Shown here piece by piece: positions 21,248 through 28,924 of a stretch of 64,000 nt of DNA (the first letter of the stretch is position 1; every line of letters starts with the position of its first letter). Under the pieces are notes generated by a model that was not told where the DNA came from, made no database searches, and was given only the letters and a program-made list of their open reading frames with translations. Source of the DNA: a bacterium. GTDB taxonomy: Bacteria > Oederibacteriota > JAAXVQ01 > JAUVAV01. The position numbers were made by a program, and so were the translations under genes. Where the stretch lies: NCBI GenBank assembly GCA_021108215.1, contig JAIORK010000018.1, forward strand, positions 62,001 through 126,000. Reading direction: 5' to 3'.

Positions 21248-23118
21248 AAAACAAGCAGGAAACGGATAAATTATTTTCCGAGCGACGGCAGGCAAAGGAA
21301 ACTGATTTTCCAGAGTTTACCGAAAAGATTAAGACGGGATTACACCTTAAATTTACCATTGCCATCACGTTAGTGATTGTCGGTATTATTTCGGTGTTTT
21401 TTCTTTTTTTTCACCAAATCGCTGTTTTATCTGTGCAGTCGGAATCGGATCACTGGGGATTTGATCTGGCCAAGTCGCTTGCCCGGCAGCTGGAACAGGG
21501 GGTAAAGCCGGGGGCGCCGGCAATGGGATTATTGGGACAGGCTTTGTTGGGGCTTGAGGCGGTCGCTTATGTACAGGTGATTTATTCCGACGGCATCGCG
21601 AAAATGCATCTGGTCAAGCATGCTGAGCAAGAAGTCACGAACCTTTCAGCAGACGAGAGATTGCTGCAGACACCGCTTAAGGTTATTTATTCACAGGAGG
21701 CGGGTAAAAATATTCTGGAGTACAGGGTTCCCGCCAAAGTTAAGGGCACAGCGGACACTCTGACACAGCAGGAGGTGGCGCATCCTATTGTGCGGGTGGG
21801 TATTTTGAAGCAATCCCGGCACGAGACAAAGCAGCTGCGCAGTTTTACGATTGCCGGGCTTGTTGCTTTGTTTGTTATTTTGGGTGTGGGGATTGCCTGG
21901 CTTTTTTCACGTATTATTATTAAGCCCATCCAACGCTTGGCACGGGCCATGAAGTTGGTGGCGGATGAAACGTTTGAATTTGATGAAAATGGTTTGTCCC
22001 TGGGGAAACGTTTCCGGCGTGTCAATGATTTTGAACTGAACATTCATACACAGGATGAAATTGAGCAGCTTGCGGATGAATTTATGGTCATGCTGAAAAA
22101 ACTCGAAAAATCCTATCAGCAATTGGAGGAGATTATCAAGGATAAGCATGTGATTGTTCAAGAAAAATCCAAACTGGCCGAAAATTTGAAAAAAATGAAT
22201 TTCAAAAACGAAATTATCATCAAGGAACGAACGCGGGAAGTGGTGGAGAAAAATCTTCGGCTGTATGAAATTTTCGAGGAACTCCAGTTTCAAAAAGAAG
22301 AGCTGATCAGTATGAACGCCCAACTGGAAAGAATATCCAGAATGAAATCCGAATTTTTAGCAAATATGTCGCATGAGTTACGCACACCGATGAATTCCAT
22401 TCTCGGGTTCACGGAGGTTTTGCGGGAAAAGATGTTCGGCGAGTTAAACGAGAAGCAGGAAAAATATTTATATAACATTCACACCTCGGGACGGCATTTA
22501 TTGCAGCTGATTAACAATATTTTAGATATTTCAAAGGTAGAAGCCGGGAAAATGAAGTTGGTTATCGAACCTTATTCCATCAATCGGGTGATCGAAGAAG
22601 TTCAAAACACAATCCGAACATTGGCGTATAAAAAAAATATTCATCTGCATGCACAGCTGGCACCGGATGTTGTTATGCACGGTGACGCCTCGAAGTTCAA
22701 ACAAATTTTATATAATCTATTGTCCAACGCGATTAAATTTACCGAAGAAAAAGGCGAAGTGGTTATTGGCACCAAAGAAATTAAACCGAACACCTATTTT
22801 GAAGGCGGGCCGGGGGCGGAGTCTTTCAAGGTGGCGGTTGAGTCGGTTTACCTTACGGTTCGTGACAACGGCATCGGGATTAAGCAGGAGGACCAAGAAC
22901 GAATTTTTATTGAGTTCGAACAAGCCGATCAGACGCCTAAACGCAGATATGAAGGCACGGGCCTGGGATTGGCGCTTACGCGCAAACTGATCGGATTGCA
23001 CAAAGGCGCTATTTGGTTGCAAAGCACGGTGGACCAGGGAACCACTTTGTCGGTGGTTTTACCGGTAAAAACCAAGCCGGAAGAAAATGAAAATTCCGAG
23101 GAGATAAATAAAGGATGA
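21244..23118 (+). CDS. Membrane sensor histidine kinase
   Basis: A 624-residue kinase. A GTG start overlaps the stop of the previous gene; in-frame codons further upstream lie inside that gene. Membrane segments are at about 37-57 and 203-222 with an external sensor region between, then a HAMP-like region (about 222-290), a coiled coil (about 290-365), HisKA with FLANMSHELRTPMNSILGF (His377), and HATPase_c with NLLSNAIKFT, VRDNGIGI and GTGLGLALTRKL. All catalytic boxes are intact, unlike those of the kinase beside gyrA. It overlaps the response regulator by ATGA. The signal is unknown. Confidence 0.93.
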   Translation: MKNKQETDKLFSERRQAKETDFPEFTEKIKTGLHLKFTIAITLVIVGIISVFFLFFHQIAVLSVQSESDHWGFDLAKSLARQLEQGVKPGAPAMGLLGQALLGLEAVAYVQVIYSDGIAKMHLVKHAEQEVTNLSADERLLQTPLKVIYSQEAGKNILEYRVPAKVKGTADTLTQQEVAHPIVRVGILKQSRHETKQLRSFTIAGLVALFVILGVGIAWLFSRIIIKPIQRLARAMKLVADETFEFDENGLSLGKRFRRVNDFELNIHTQDEIEQLADEFMVMLKKLEKSYQQLEEIIKDKHVIVQEKSKLAENLKKMNFKNEIIIKERTREVVEKNLRLYEIFEELQFQKEELISMNAQLERISRMKSEFLANMSHELRTPMNSILGFTEVLREKMFGELNEKQEKYLYNIHTSGRHLLQLINNILDISKVEAGKMKLVIEPYSINRVIEEVQNTIRTLAYKKNIHLHAQLAPDVVMHGDASKFKQILYNLLSNAIKFTEEKGEVVIGTKEIKPNTYFEGGPGAESFKVAVESVYLTVRDNGIGIKQEDQERIFIEFEQADQTPKRRYEGTGLGLALTRKLIGLHKGAIWLQSTVDQGTTLSVVLPVKTKPEENENSEEINKG

Positions 23119-23522
23119 TAAACACAGCTGTGGTCCTGATTGTTGAAGATAATTCGTTGAACATGGAGTTGTTTTGTGATGTGCTCGTAGCGGATGGGTT
23201 TTGTGTTCTCAAGGCGGAGGATGCCGGGGAATGTTACAAAGTGCTTCAGACCCATATGCCGGATATCATTCTCATGGATTTGCAATTACCGGGCAAGGAC
23301 GGCTATACTCTGATTAGGGAGCTCCTTGAGAATATCGCGTACAAAGCCATTCCGATTGTCGCGCTTACCGCTTATGCGATGCCGGAGGACCAGGAAAAAA
23401 TTTTGGCAACCGGCTGCCAGGGGATTATTACTAAGCCCATCAATGTCCGCGACTTCCCAAAACAAATTAAGCAGGCAATTCGCCGGGATGGTGCTGAGAA
23501 GAAGGATGCAAAGAGTGCATAA
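23115..23522 (+). CDS. Single-domain (CheY-like) response regulator
   Basis: A 135-residue receiver domain without an output domain. VLIVEDN carries the acidic pair, ILMDLQLPGKDG the phospho-acceptor Asp at about residue 55, VALTAYAM the conserved Thr, and ITKPI the conserved Lys. It overlaps the upstream kinase gene by 4 bp (ATGA), which makes that kinase its likely phosphodonor. With no output domain it must act by protein contact or in a relay. Its 3' end overlaps the convergent cyclo-ligase gene by 56 bp. Confidence 0.93.
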   Translation: MINTAVVLIVEDNSLNMELFCDVLVADGFCVLKAEDAGECYKVLQTHMPDIILMDLQLPGKDGYTLIRELLENIAYKAIPIVALTAYAMPEDQEKILATGCQGIITKPINVRDFPKQIKQAIRRDGAEKKDAKSA

Positions 23523-24066
23523 TCCGTTTTTCTGTAACAAGCATATCCACGGGGATATCATACGGCGCGGAAGGTAGCTGTGAAACAAGTTGGATATCAA
23601 AGGCGATGCCACAGCGATGCGCAAGACAGTCGGGAAGATAACGGTCATAAAATCCTTTGCCCATACCGATTCGGTTGCCATGGGTATCAAAGGCGACACC
23701 GGGAATCAGTAGTAGATCCTGCCGGCCAAAGCGGACTTTGGACGCAGGAACACGCGGTTGTAAAATACCCAGTGGTCCGGGTGCTAATTGATCAAGAGAA
23801 TCAAGCTGTTGAAAATGCATTTGCCGACGGTCCGGGGAAACGACCGGCACGGCCACCTGTTTTCCAACTTGCCAGGCCTGCTCAAGGATAAGCTGTGTGG
23901 GGACTTCCTCCGGCATGGCCAGATAGCATCCAACCCGGATAGACGTTTTCCAGCGCTTGTCAGACAGGAGTTTTTCCAAAATCAATTCAGCAGCGTGTGC
24001 CCGAAACGCAGAGGATAAGGCACGGCGTTTTATCAGCGCAGGTCGGCGCAACCGGGATTTATCCAT
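23467..24066 (-). CDS. 5-formyltetrahydrofolate cyclo-ligase
   Basis: A 199-residue MTHFS-family enzyme, making 5,10-methenyl-THF from 5-formyl-THF with ATP. It starts KSRLRRPALIKRRALSS, has the family segments VGCYLAMPEEVPT and DLLLIPGVAFD, and the signature GNRIGMGKGFYDRYL with Gly/Lys residues for ATP binding. The C-terminal tail (about 18 codons) lies opposite the end of the response regulator. It follows fixX by 50 bp on the same strand and may be in that transcript. Confidence 0.92.
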   Translation of the reverse strand: MDKSRLRRPALIKRRALSSAFRAHAAELILEKLLSDKRWKTSIRVGCYLAMPEEVPTQLILEQAWQVGKQVAVPVVSPDRRQMHFQQLDSLDQLAPGPLGILQPRVPASKVRFGRQDLLLIPGVAFDTHGNRIGMGKGFYDRYLPDCLAHRCGIAFDIQLVSQLPSAPYDIPVDMLVTEKRIMHSLHPSSQHHPGELPA

Positions 24067-24116
24067 GTGTCATCCAGTCGAGAAGGTAGGTGCGGTGGGC
24101 AACAAGAAAATTACGA

Positions 24117-24395
24117 TCACCCAAAACGGTACTTGACCCCAAAACCACCACGCGGGTATTTCCAATCAACATTGTCATGAGGACAGATGATTCGGCATGT
24201 CCCGCATTCCAGGCATCCCTCAAAAGCAACCATGACCTCGTTTTTTTCATGCTCTAATTCCCAACAGGCGGCAGGACAACCATTGATACAGGGTTTGTCC
24301 CGGCATTTTTCACAGACAGCCTGATCCTTGATCGAAAGATGCGATTCTGTATCCGCGTTGAAGGTGACCAGAAAGAGTTTATCTTCGAGTTTCAT
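24117..24395 (-). CDS. fixX: FixX ferredoxin-like protein
   Basis: A 92-residue ferredoxin of the FixX type, the iron-sulphur part of the ETF-quinone oxidoreductase system. It has CEKCRDKPCINGCPAACW and a second cluster motif CLECGTCRIICPHDNVDWKYPRGGFGV; the DWxYPRGGxGVxYR end is diagnostic for FixX. The start at 24395 overlaps the fixC stop by ATGA; a longer in-frame start lies inside fixC and is not supported. Confidence 0.93.
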   Translation of the reverse strand: MKLEDKLFLVTFNADTESHLSIKDQAVCEKCRDKPCINGCPAACWELEHEKNEVMVAFEGCLECGTCRIICPHDNVDWKYPRGGFGVKYRFG

Positions 24396-25690
24396 TTGAG
24401 TGTGAGTCCTCCTTTGATGGCATCCAGAGCAGCTTTGATAATCCCCCGTCTTTTTTTCACCATCGTAAGAATGCGTTTTTGCATTTCCCACTTGGTTTCG
24501 CCGTTGACCGTGAAAAATGCCGCTCCGGCATCATTGATAAGGTCGGGATAAACATCGAAGAAGTGGGGGTTGCTTTCCAGATAATGGGAGAGTCCTTTAT
24601 ATTTTTTTAAATCCTGCATAACAAAACTGGCATCAAGTGACTTGCGGTAATCCGCCAGAGTTGTCTCGGAAAAGTCATTTTTTTCCTTAGCCTGGATAAT
24701 GGTTTGGGCGGCCAGCATGCCTGATTTGATTGCCAGGTTGGAGCCTTCACGATGGATGCTGTCTACCAGCATGGCGGCATCTCCAACGGCAACCCACCCA
24801 TTGCCATGGACTTTGGGGACGGCATGATAACCGCCTTCAGGAATGAGATGGGCCAAATATTCTTCGGTTTTACCCCCGGCAATGAGCGGCTTGATGCTGG
24901 GGTGGTTTTTGACCCCCTCTAAAATATCGTTTGGTGTCACACGCATCTTTGCCAGATCGGAAGTCAGAACACCCACCCCCAAAGAGATGCTGTCCTGATT
25001 GGAATAGAGAAACCCCAGACCCACCCCGCCTTGGGTGATGGAACCGAAAAGTTCGATGGAGACACCTTGGCCGGGTTCGACATTGAAGCGATCTTCTATT
25101 TTTTCAGCAGGCAGGGAAATAATTTCTTTGACCGCGGTTGCGACCTGGTTGGGTTTAATTTCAGCGTGCACACCCAGGTCGCGCAGCAAAAGCGAGTTTA
25201 CACCGTCAGCGATGACCACGACATCACCGCGAAGATCACCATCCTCAAGGTTTGTGTGTACCCCCACGACCTTGCCGTTTTCCTGGAGAAGTGATTCCAC
25301 GGTTGCCTCGGTTAGCATCATCACGCCGGCTTCTTCCGCCTTTTCTGCCAACCAGCGATCGAATTTTGCCCGGCAGACGGACCAACAGTTGGGCTTATCA
25401 CCGGCAAAGGTCTGGCTTCTTACGCCGCCGCCGGTATGTCCCTGCGATCCAAGCATCCAGAAACGCTGCTCAATAATTGTGCGTTCTAAAGGTGCGTTTT
25501 TCCAAAAATCAGGAATTAATTCTTCCAGGGGGTGACGGTAGAAAATTCCGCCCATAACATTTTTAGATCCGGCAAACGCGCCGCGCTCTAAAAGAGCTAC
25601 TTCGAGACCAGCCTTGGCCATCGCCATTGCAGCGGCCAGCCCGGAAGGACCGGCGCCTACAACGATTGCATCAAATTTATCTTCAGCCAT
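24392..25690 (-). CDS. fixC: FixC electron-transfer flavoprotein-quinone oxidoreductase
   Basis: A 432-residue FAD enzyme that passes electrons between electron-transfer flavoprotein and quinone or ferredoxin. The FAD-binding motif VVGAGPSGLAAAMAMAKAGL is at about 8-27, with the second family motif GSKNVMGG and later VGDAAMLVDSIHREGSNLAIKSG. The start at 25690 has GGAGG 5 nt upstream; 15 codons of an upstream extension lack a site. It is coupled to fixX. The partners fixA and fixB (ETF subunits) are not in this window. Confidence 0.93.
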   Translation of the reverse strand: MAEDKFDAIVVGAGPSGLAAAMAMAKAGLEVALLERGAFAGSKNVMGGIFYRHPLEELIPDFWKNAPLERTIIEQRFWMLGSQGHTGGGVRSQTFAGDKPNCWSVCRAKFDRWLAEKAEEAGVMMLTEATVESLLQENGKVVGVHTNLEDGDLRGDVVVIADGVNSLLLRDLGVHAEIKPNQVATAVKEIISLPAEKIEDRFNVEPGQGVSIELFGSITQGGVGLGFLYSNQDSISLGVGVLTSDLAKMRVTPNDILEGVKNHPSIKPLIAGGKTEEYLAHLIPEGGYHAVPKVHGNGWVAVGDAAMLVDSIHREGSNLAIKSGMLAAQTIIQAKEKNDFSETTLADYRKSLDASFVMQDLKKYKGLSHYLESNPHFFDVYPDLINDAGAAFFTVNGETKWEMQKRILTMVKKRRGIIKAALDAIKGGLTLK

Positions 25691-25917
25691 AAATACCTCC
25701 GTGGTTGTTGGGTGGGATCGGTTTAACCATCTCACATGAAAGTGCAGGAAAGAGAAGCTGTATCGAGGAAACTGATTTGTATCGTCGTTTGCTAGTGTAA
25801 AAACATTCCCGACATAAGGCCTGCGAATTCACGGCTATTATAGTAAGCAAAGGAGGTCATAACGTCAAGAAAGAAGCCTAAAAAATGAGGGTGCCGCCAA
25901 GCAGGTGGTTGACAGCA

Positions 25918-26235
25918 TCAAGGTTTGGGTGACATGAAGCTGGAAACCAGTAACGGCTTCTTGGTGTTGTTTTGAATGGAATGGATTGTTTCCCGCGGGA
26001 CAAATACAACCTGGTGCGGTTTTACTTCCACCGTTTCAACACCGACAGAGATGACGGCATCGCCTTCAATAACAGTAAGATATTCATTTGAAAAAGGATG
26101 GGTATGGTCGGTCATGGTCTGTCCCGGTTTAAAGCTATAAAGAAAAAGCGCCGCGTTATCTGAGCTCATGACCACAGAGCGTCCGAAACGGTCTTTTTGA
26201 AAGTTGATATGGTTTTTTAATTTTTCAATACGCAT
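25918..26235 (-). CDS. Small cupin-domain protein
   Basis: A 105-residue single cupin. Motif 1 is DHTHPFSNEYLTVIEGDAVI with the metal-binding His, His and Glu; motif 2 is KPHQVVFVPRETIHSIQN with the final His. A good Shine-Dalgarno (AGGAGG) precedes the ATG. Small cupins have many roles, and nothing here fixes the substrate. It lies 19 bp after the membrane-protein gene on the same strand, so they may be cotranscribed. Confidence 0.85.
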   Translation of the reverse strand: MRIEKLKNHINFQKDRFGRSVVMSSDNAALFLYSFKPGQTMTDHTHPFSNEYLTVIEGDAVISVGVETVEVKPHQVVFVPRETIHSIQNNTKKPLLVSSFMSPKP

Positions 26236-26254
26236 TGTAAAACCTCCTGGAAAA

Positions 26255-27031
26255 CTAGGTCGCCGCGTTTCGTTTTAAAAGATAAGAGATCGGCACAAAA
26301 ATAAGGTTGGCCAGAGCAACAATCTCTATGGTTTGCAGCAGTGTTGCCAATAAGGGATAGGCAGATAAAATTAACACGCTATAAAATAAAAACAGAAAAA
26401 TAATATTCACGATAAGCAGCTGGACCAATTGCAGTGATGGATTGGAAAGCAGCGCCATTGCGAAAAGCCAAAAAATCGTGAACACAAAGACGGCCAAAAG
26501 CAGTCCCTGGGCAAACAAGGTGGTTTTCCAGTTTTCTGAAGAGTGATAAAGCATATCAAAAAGCGCATCCTTGGTTTTTGCCAGAGCAAAAAGATTGAGT
26601 CCGGAGTCCCCCCGGCGCCAACCGATGAAATGGAGGGGTTCATTAAAAACATACTCTTTATACTTATCCGCGGTTTTCGGTAAACCGTGGGACAGAATTT
26701 CTACCGCGCCGGTTTCGTCATAAAAAAGAGCAGTGTCCAGTACCGGAGGATGATTGGTTTGGAACATGTTTTTGGTGGATTTTTCATCCGCCGCTGAGAC
26801 GATTGGACCCTGCAAATAAAGATATTTGTTTATATTCATGATTTGGAGGTCATCCAGATTCCGTGCTTTGCCCGGTCCTTTTTCCACAACAATACAGGCA
26901 TTAATATAACGGCTGGGTTGTGATAGTGTTTTCATAAGTTTAAATGATAGGGCGATAAGAATTATTGCCAGAATGGTCATTAAAATTCGTACAATAATAG
27001 GAAAGGGTTTTATGCTTGCGTTTGCGCTCAT
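26255..27031 (-). CDS. Membrane protein of unknown function
   Basis: A 258-residue protein I do not recognise. It has one membrane segment at about 11-29, a polar region of about 135 residues that may lie outside the membrane (containing YINACIVVEKG and GWRRGDSGLNLFALAKTKD), then three membrane segments at about 172-192, 200-222 and 230-250, with a short basic end KRNAAT. No catalytic motif is apparent. It is followed by the cupin gene. Confidence 0.65.
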   Translation of the reverse strand: MSANASIKPFPIIVRILMTILAIILIALSFKLMKTLSQPSRYINACIVVEKGPGKARNLDDLQIMNINKYLYLQGPIVSAADEKSTKNMFQTNHPPVLDTALFYDETGAVEILSHGLPKTADKYKEYVFNEPLHFIGWRRGDSGLNLFALAKTKDALFDMLYHSSENWKTTLFAQGLLLAVFVFTIFWLFAMALLSNPSLQLVQLLIVNIIFLFLFYSVLILSAYPLLATLLQTIEIVALANLIFVPISYLLKRNAAT

Positions 27032-27376
27032 AGGATTCCTGCCTGTTATTAGAATGAAAACAGCCCATTATAGCGAGGATAAGCGTATACAGCAAGCCAT
27101 TTATCGTGATACACGAACACGATGGGAGGCATAGCGTCCCAGAATGATTACCCTTTAGGACGGAGCGCCAGGTATGGATATGAAAGGTTGGATTATATAG
27201 CATGCATATTAAGCCCCGACCAGTAAAGATATTGAAAACTTGGGACGCTGGCGCAGCCCGTTGATGAAGCGAGTGGATATCGTTGAGTAAAAACGGAGCA
27301 CTGAATTGATATTTTTATTATAGGCATGGACGAGAGGTACTATTGGATGGGCAAGGCAAAAAAACAATATTTTTTC
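27032..27376. other. Noncoding gap before tRNA-Arg, with a repeat unit
   Basis: No gene is seen here. Positions 27100-27262 hold a member of the dispersed repeat family: TTTATCGTG plus CGAACACGATGG match 38365-38390, and TGGGACGCT with GCAGCCC (27241-27259) is an inverted partner of AGCGTCCCA (27133-27141). The rest is AT-rich leader DNA. Confidence 0.55.
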
Positions 27377-27405
27377 TTGTGTGAAAAAGCCTGGTTGCGT
27401 ATAAT
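27377..27405 (+). promoter_or_regulatory. Promoter of tRNA-Arg(ACG)-tadA
   Basis: TTGTGT (27377-27382), a 17-bp spacer and a perfect TATAAT (27400-27405) stand 22 bp before the tRNA. Transcription may continue into tadA, as I see no terminator between them. Confidence 0.7.
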
Positions 27406-27427
27406 TCTAAATCTCTTAACGGATTAT

Positions 27428-27504
27428 GCGCCCATAGCTCAATTGGATAGAGCGTTTGACTACGGATCAGAAGGCTAGGGGTTCGACTCCTCTTGGGCGC
27501 ACCA
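27428..27504 (+). tRNA. tRNA-Arg (anticodon ACG)
   Basis: Acceptor GCGCCCA pairs with TGGGCGC. The anticodon arm TTTGA-CTACGGA-TCAGA gives ACG; A34 must be deaminated to inosine to read CGU, CGC and CGA. A73 and encoded CCA are present. The gene lies 64 bp before tadA, which encodes the enzyme for this change. Confidence 0.95.
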
Positions 27505-27568
27505 TTTTTTAAAATATGTAGGGGCGAACCTGAGTGTTCGCCCGCCAGGCCAATTGCCGGGAGCTTTT

Positions 27569-28063
27569 ATGAAACAAGATGAAGCCTACATGGCATTGGC
27601 GTTGCGGGAAGCTCGCAAAGCTTTTAAGCAGGATGAGGTTCCGGTGGGTGCAGTGATTGTCCATCAAGGGAAAATTATCGGGCGGGGATATAACCGGGTA
27701 GAGCAGAAACAGGATGTGTCTTATCATGCAGAAATGATTGCCTTGCGGCAGGCGGCACGCCGTTTGAAAAGCTGGCGTTTGGAACAATGTCGGCTTTTTG
27801 TGACTTTGGAACCTTGCGCGATGTGTGCCGGTGCTATTGTCTGGTCTCGAATAGAGCAGGTGGTGTATGCGGCTTCTGATTCAAAAGCCGGTGCATGTGG
27901 ATCTGTTGTAAGGGTTTTGGGAAACAAAAAATTAAATCATAGTCCAAAAGTGGTTTCCGGGATTTTAGCATCGGAAGCTGCGTTGTTGCTAAAAAGATTT
28001 TTTAAAAATTTGCGACAAAAGACAAAGAAAAAAATTAAACGGAGAGATGTCCGAGTGGTTTAA
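27569..28063 (+). CDS. tadA: tRNA-specific adenosine deaminase
   Basis: A 164-residue zinc deaminase making inosine at position 34 of tRNA-Arg(ACG). The zinc and catalytic residues are in SYHAEMIAL (His, Glu) and TLEPCAMCAGAIVWSRI (PCxxC). ASDSKAGACGS is also typical of TadA. ATG 27569 has GGGAG 6 nt upstream; a TTG start five codons earlier is unlikely. The last eight codons (RRDVRVV and stop) lie inside a tRNA-Ser-like sequence, so the end of the protein is encoded by that tRNA relic. It is preceded by its substrate tRNA. Confidence 0.95.
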   Translation: MKQDEAYMALALREARKAFKQDEVPVGAVIVHQGKIIGRGYNRVEQKQDVSYHAEMIALRQAARRLKSWRLEQCRLFVTLEPCAMCAGAIVWSRIEQVVYAASDSKAGACGSVVRVLGNKKLNHSPKVVSGILASEAALLLKRFFKNLRQKTKKKIKRRDVRVV

Positions 28064-28163
28064 GGAGCACGCCTGGAAACCCGGCATGCGCCGGGCAAGG
28101 CTGATAAGAAAACGCGTCTCCAGGGTTCGCCCCGCATTCGCAGGGCGCCCGGCGCATGCCGGG
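28041..28163 (+). pseudogene. Broken tRNA-Ser(GGA) with inserted GC-rich repeats
   Basis: The first 39 bp (28041-28079) are identical to the start of the intact tRNA-Ser(GGA) at 28496-28534, through the anticodon loop. Then 31 foreign bp replace the 3' half of the anticodon arm and part of the variable arm. A further 19 bp (28111-28129) match the tRNA again, after which the T stem and acceptor are lost. Two 16-bp GC-rich words, at 28080-28095 and 28148-28163, are exact reverse complements of each other and each can form a hairpin. No mature tRNA could form. Confidence 0.85.
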
Positions 28164-28190
28164 AGAATCCTAAATAGGTGATACAGAAGA

Positions 28191-28457
28191 ATGATGTACG
28201 TAGTTTATATATTGCAGAGTAAAAAAGACAAAAATTTTTATATTGGAATGACAGGAAATATTGAGCGTAGAATAAAAGAACATGAAGAAGGAAAAGTTGA
28301 GTCAACAAGATATCGCAAACCATTGAAGCTGCTTGCGTATGAAGTGTATATGACCAAACAAGAGGCGATGAGGCGAGAAAAGTATTTAAAAAGTAGTGAT
28401 GGAAAAAAAGATAAAAAAAAACGAATTAAGGAAAGTTTAATAGAATTAGAAAGATGA
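28191..28457 (+). CDS. Small GIY-YIG nuclease-domain protein
   Basis: An 88-residue protein that is almost only a GIY-YIG domain: YVVYILQS and FYIGMTGNIERRIKEHEEG form the two motif strands and the catalytic Arg helix, and REKYLKS belongs to the C-terminal helix. A basic tail follows. Such stand-alone domains are common in bacteria; some relatives are DNA-repair or homing-type nucleases, most are uncharacterised. The Shine-Dalgarno is weak, and two ATG codons in a row (28191 and 28194) could start. It lies between the broken and intact copies of tRNA-Ser(GGA). Confidence 0.85.
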   Translation: MMYVVYILQSKKDKNFYIGMTGNIERRIKEHEEGKVESTRYRKPLKLLAYEVYMTKQEAMRREKYLKSSDGKKDKKKRIKESLIELER

Positions 28458-28495
28458 AGGTAAAAGCAATATAACAAATTTTTCAGTAATGTTTT

Positions 28496-28585
28496 GGAGA
28501 GATGTCCGAGTGGTTTAAGGAGCACGCCTGGAAAGCGTGTGGGCGTTAACGCGTCTCCAGGGTTCGAATCCCTGTCTCTCCGCCA
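28496..28585 (+). tRNA. tRNA-Ser (anticodon GGA)
   Basis: Acceptor GGAGAGA pairs with TCTCTCC. The anticodon arm CACGC-CTGGAAA-GCGTG gives GGA, reading UCC/UCU. A long variable arm, GGTTCGAATCC, G73 and encoded CCA are present. Its first 39 bp are repeated 455 bp upstream in the broken copy. Confidence 0.95.
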
Positions 28586-28684
28586 TAATTTTTTGCTTTG
28601 CGAAAAAACTGGAGCAGCCGAAAGCAGACCAGTGGAACAGTAATAAAGGCGGCGGTCTACTGTTCTGCTGATCAATTGTTCATG
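28586..28684 (+). repeat. tRNA-linked 100-bp repeat, copy C
   Basis: This follows the CCA end of tRNA-Ser(GGA) and is a slightly changed copy of 20176-20275 and 20440-20539; the first hairpin is now ATTTTTTGC/GCGAAAAAA with a modified loop. Further similarity to the sequence after copy A continues to about 28730 (ATCAGAAAGCAGAGCAGC). Confidence 0.8.
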
Positions 28685-28767
28685 ACTTTATATTAATGTT
28701 GTGCAAGTGAAGTGACATCAGAAAGCAGAGCAGCCGACCAGCAGAGTCGGCTCTTTACGTTTGTCGT

Positions 28768-28844
28768 GGGGCAGTAGCTCAGTTTGGGAGAGCGCCGCGT
28801 TCGCATCGCGGAGGTCGACGGTTCGATCCCGTTCTGCTCCACCA
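28768..28844 (+). tRNA. tRNA-Ala (anticodon CGC)
   Basis: Acceptor GGGGCAG pairs with CTGCTCC (one G-U). The anticodon arm CCGCG-TTCGCAT-CGCGG gives CGC, reading GCG. GGTTCGATCCC, A73 and encoded CCA are present. The G-U near the acceptor top agrees with alanine identity. Confidence 0.93.
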
Positions 28845-28891
28845 AGTAAATTTTGTGAAACAAAATTTACAGAACAGCTGAAAAAGAAACA

Positions 28892-28924
28892 GCAGAGCAG
28901 CAGAGCTGTTTTGCTGCGCAAAAC
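28892..28924 (+). repeat. 33-bp leader repeat before tRNA-Ser(CGA)
   Basis: This is identical over 33 bp to 20315-20347 ahead of tRNA-Ser(GCU), including the hairpin word GTTTTGCTGCGCAAAAC. Confidence 0.85.

Noticed and set aside
28041-28163. A split or intron-containing tRNA-Ser that is spliced to function
   Set aside because: The T stem and the 3' acceptor strand are missing downstream, so removing the insert would not give a complete tRNA; an intact copy is nearby.
28060-28323. Minus-strand frame opposite the GIY-YIG gene
   Set aside because: It has no family features and spans the repeat and nuclease gene as a shadow.
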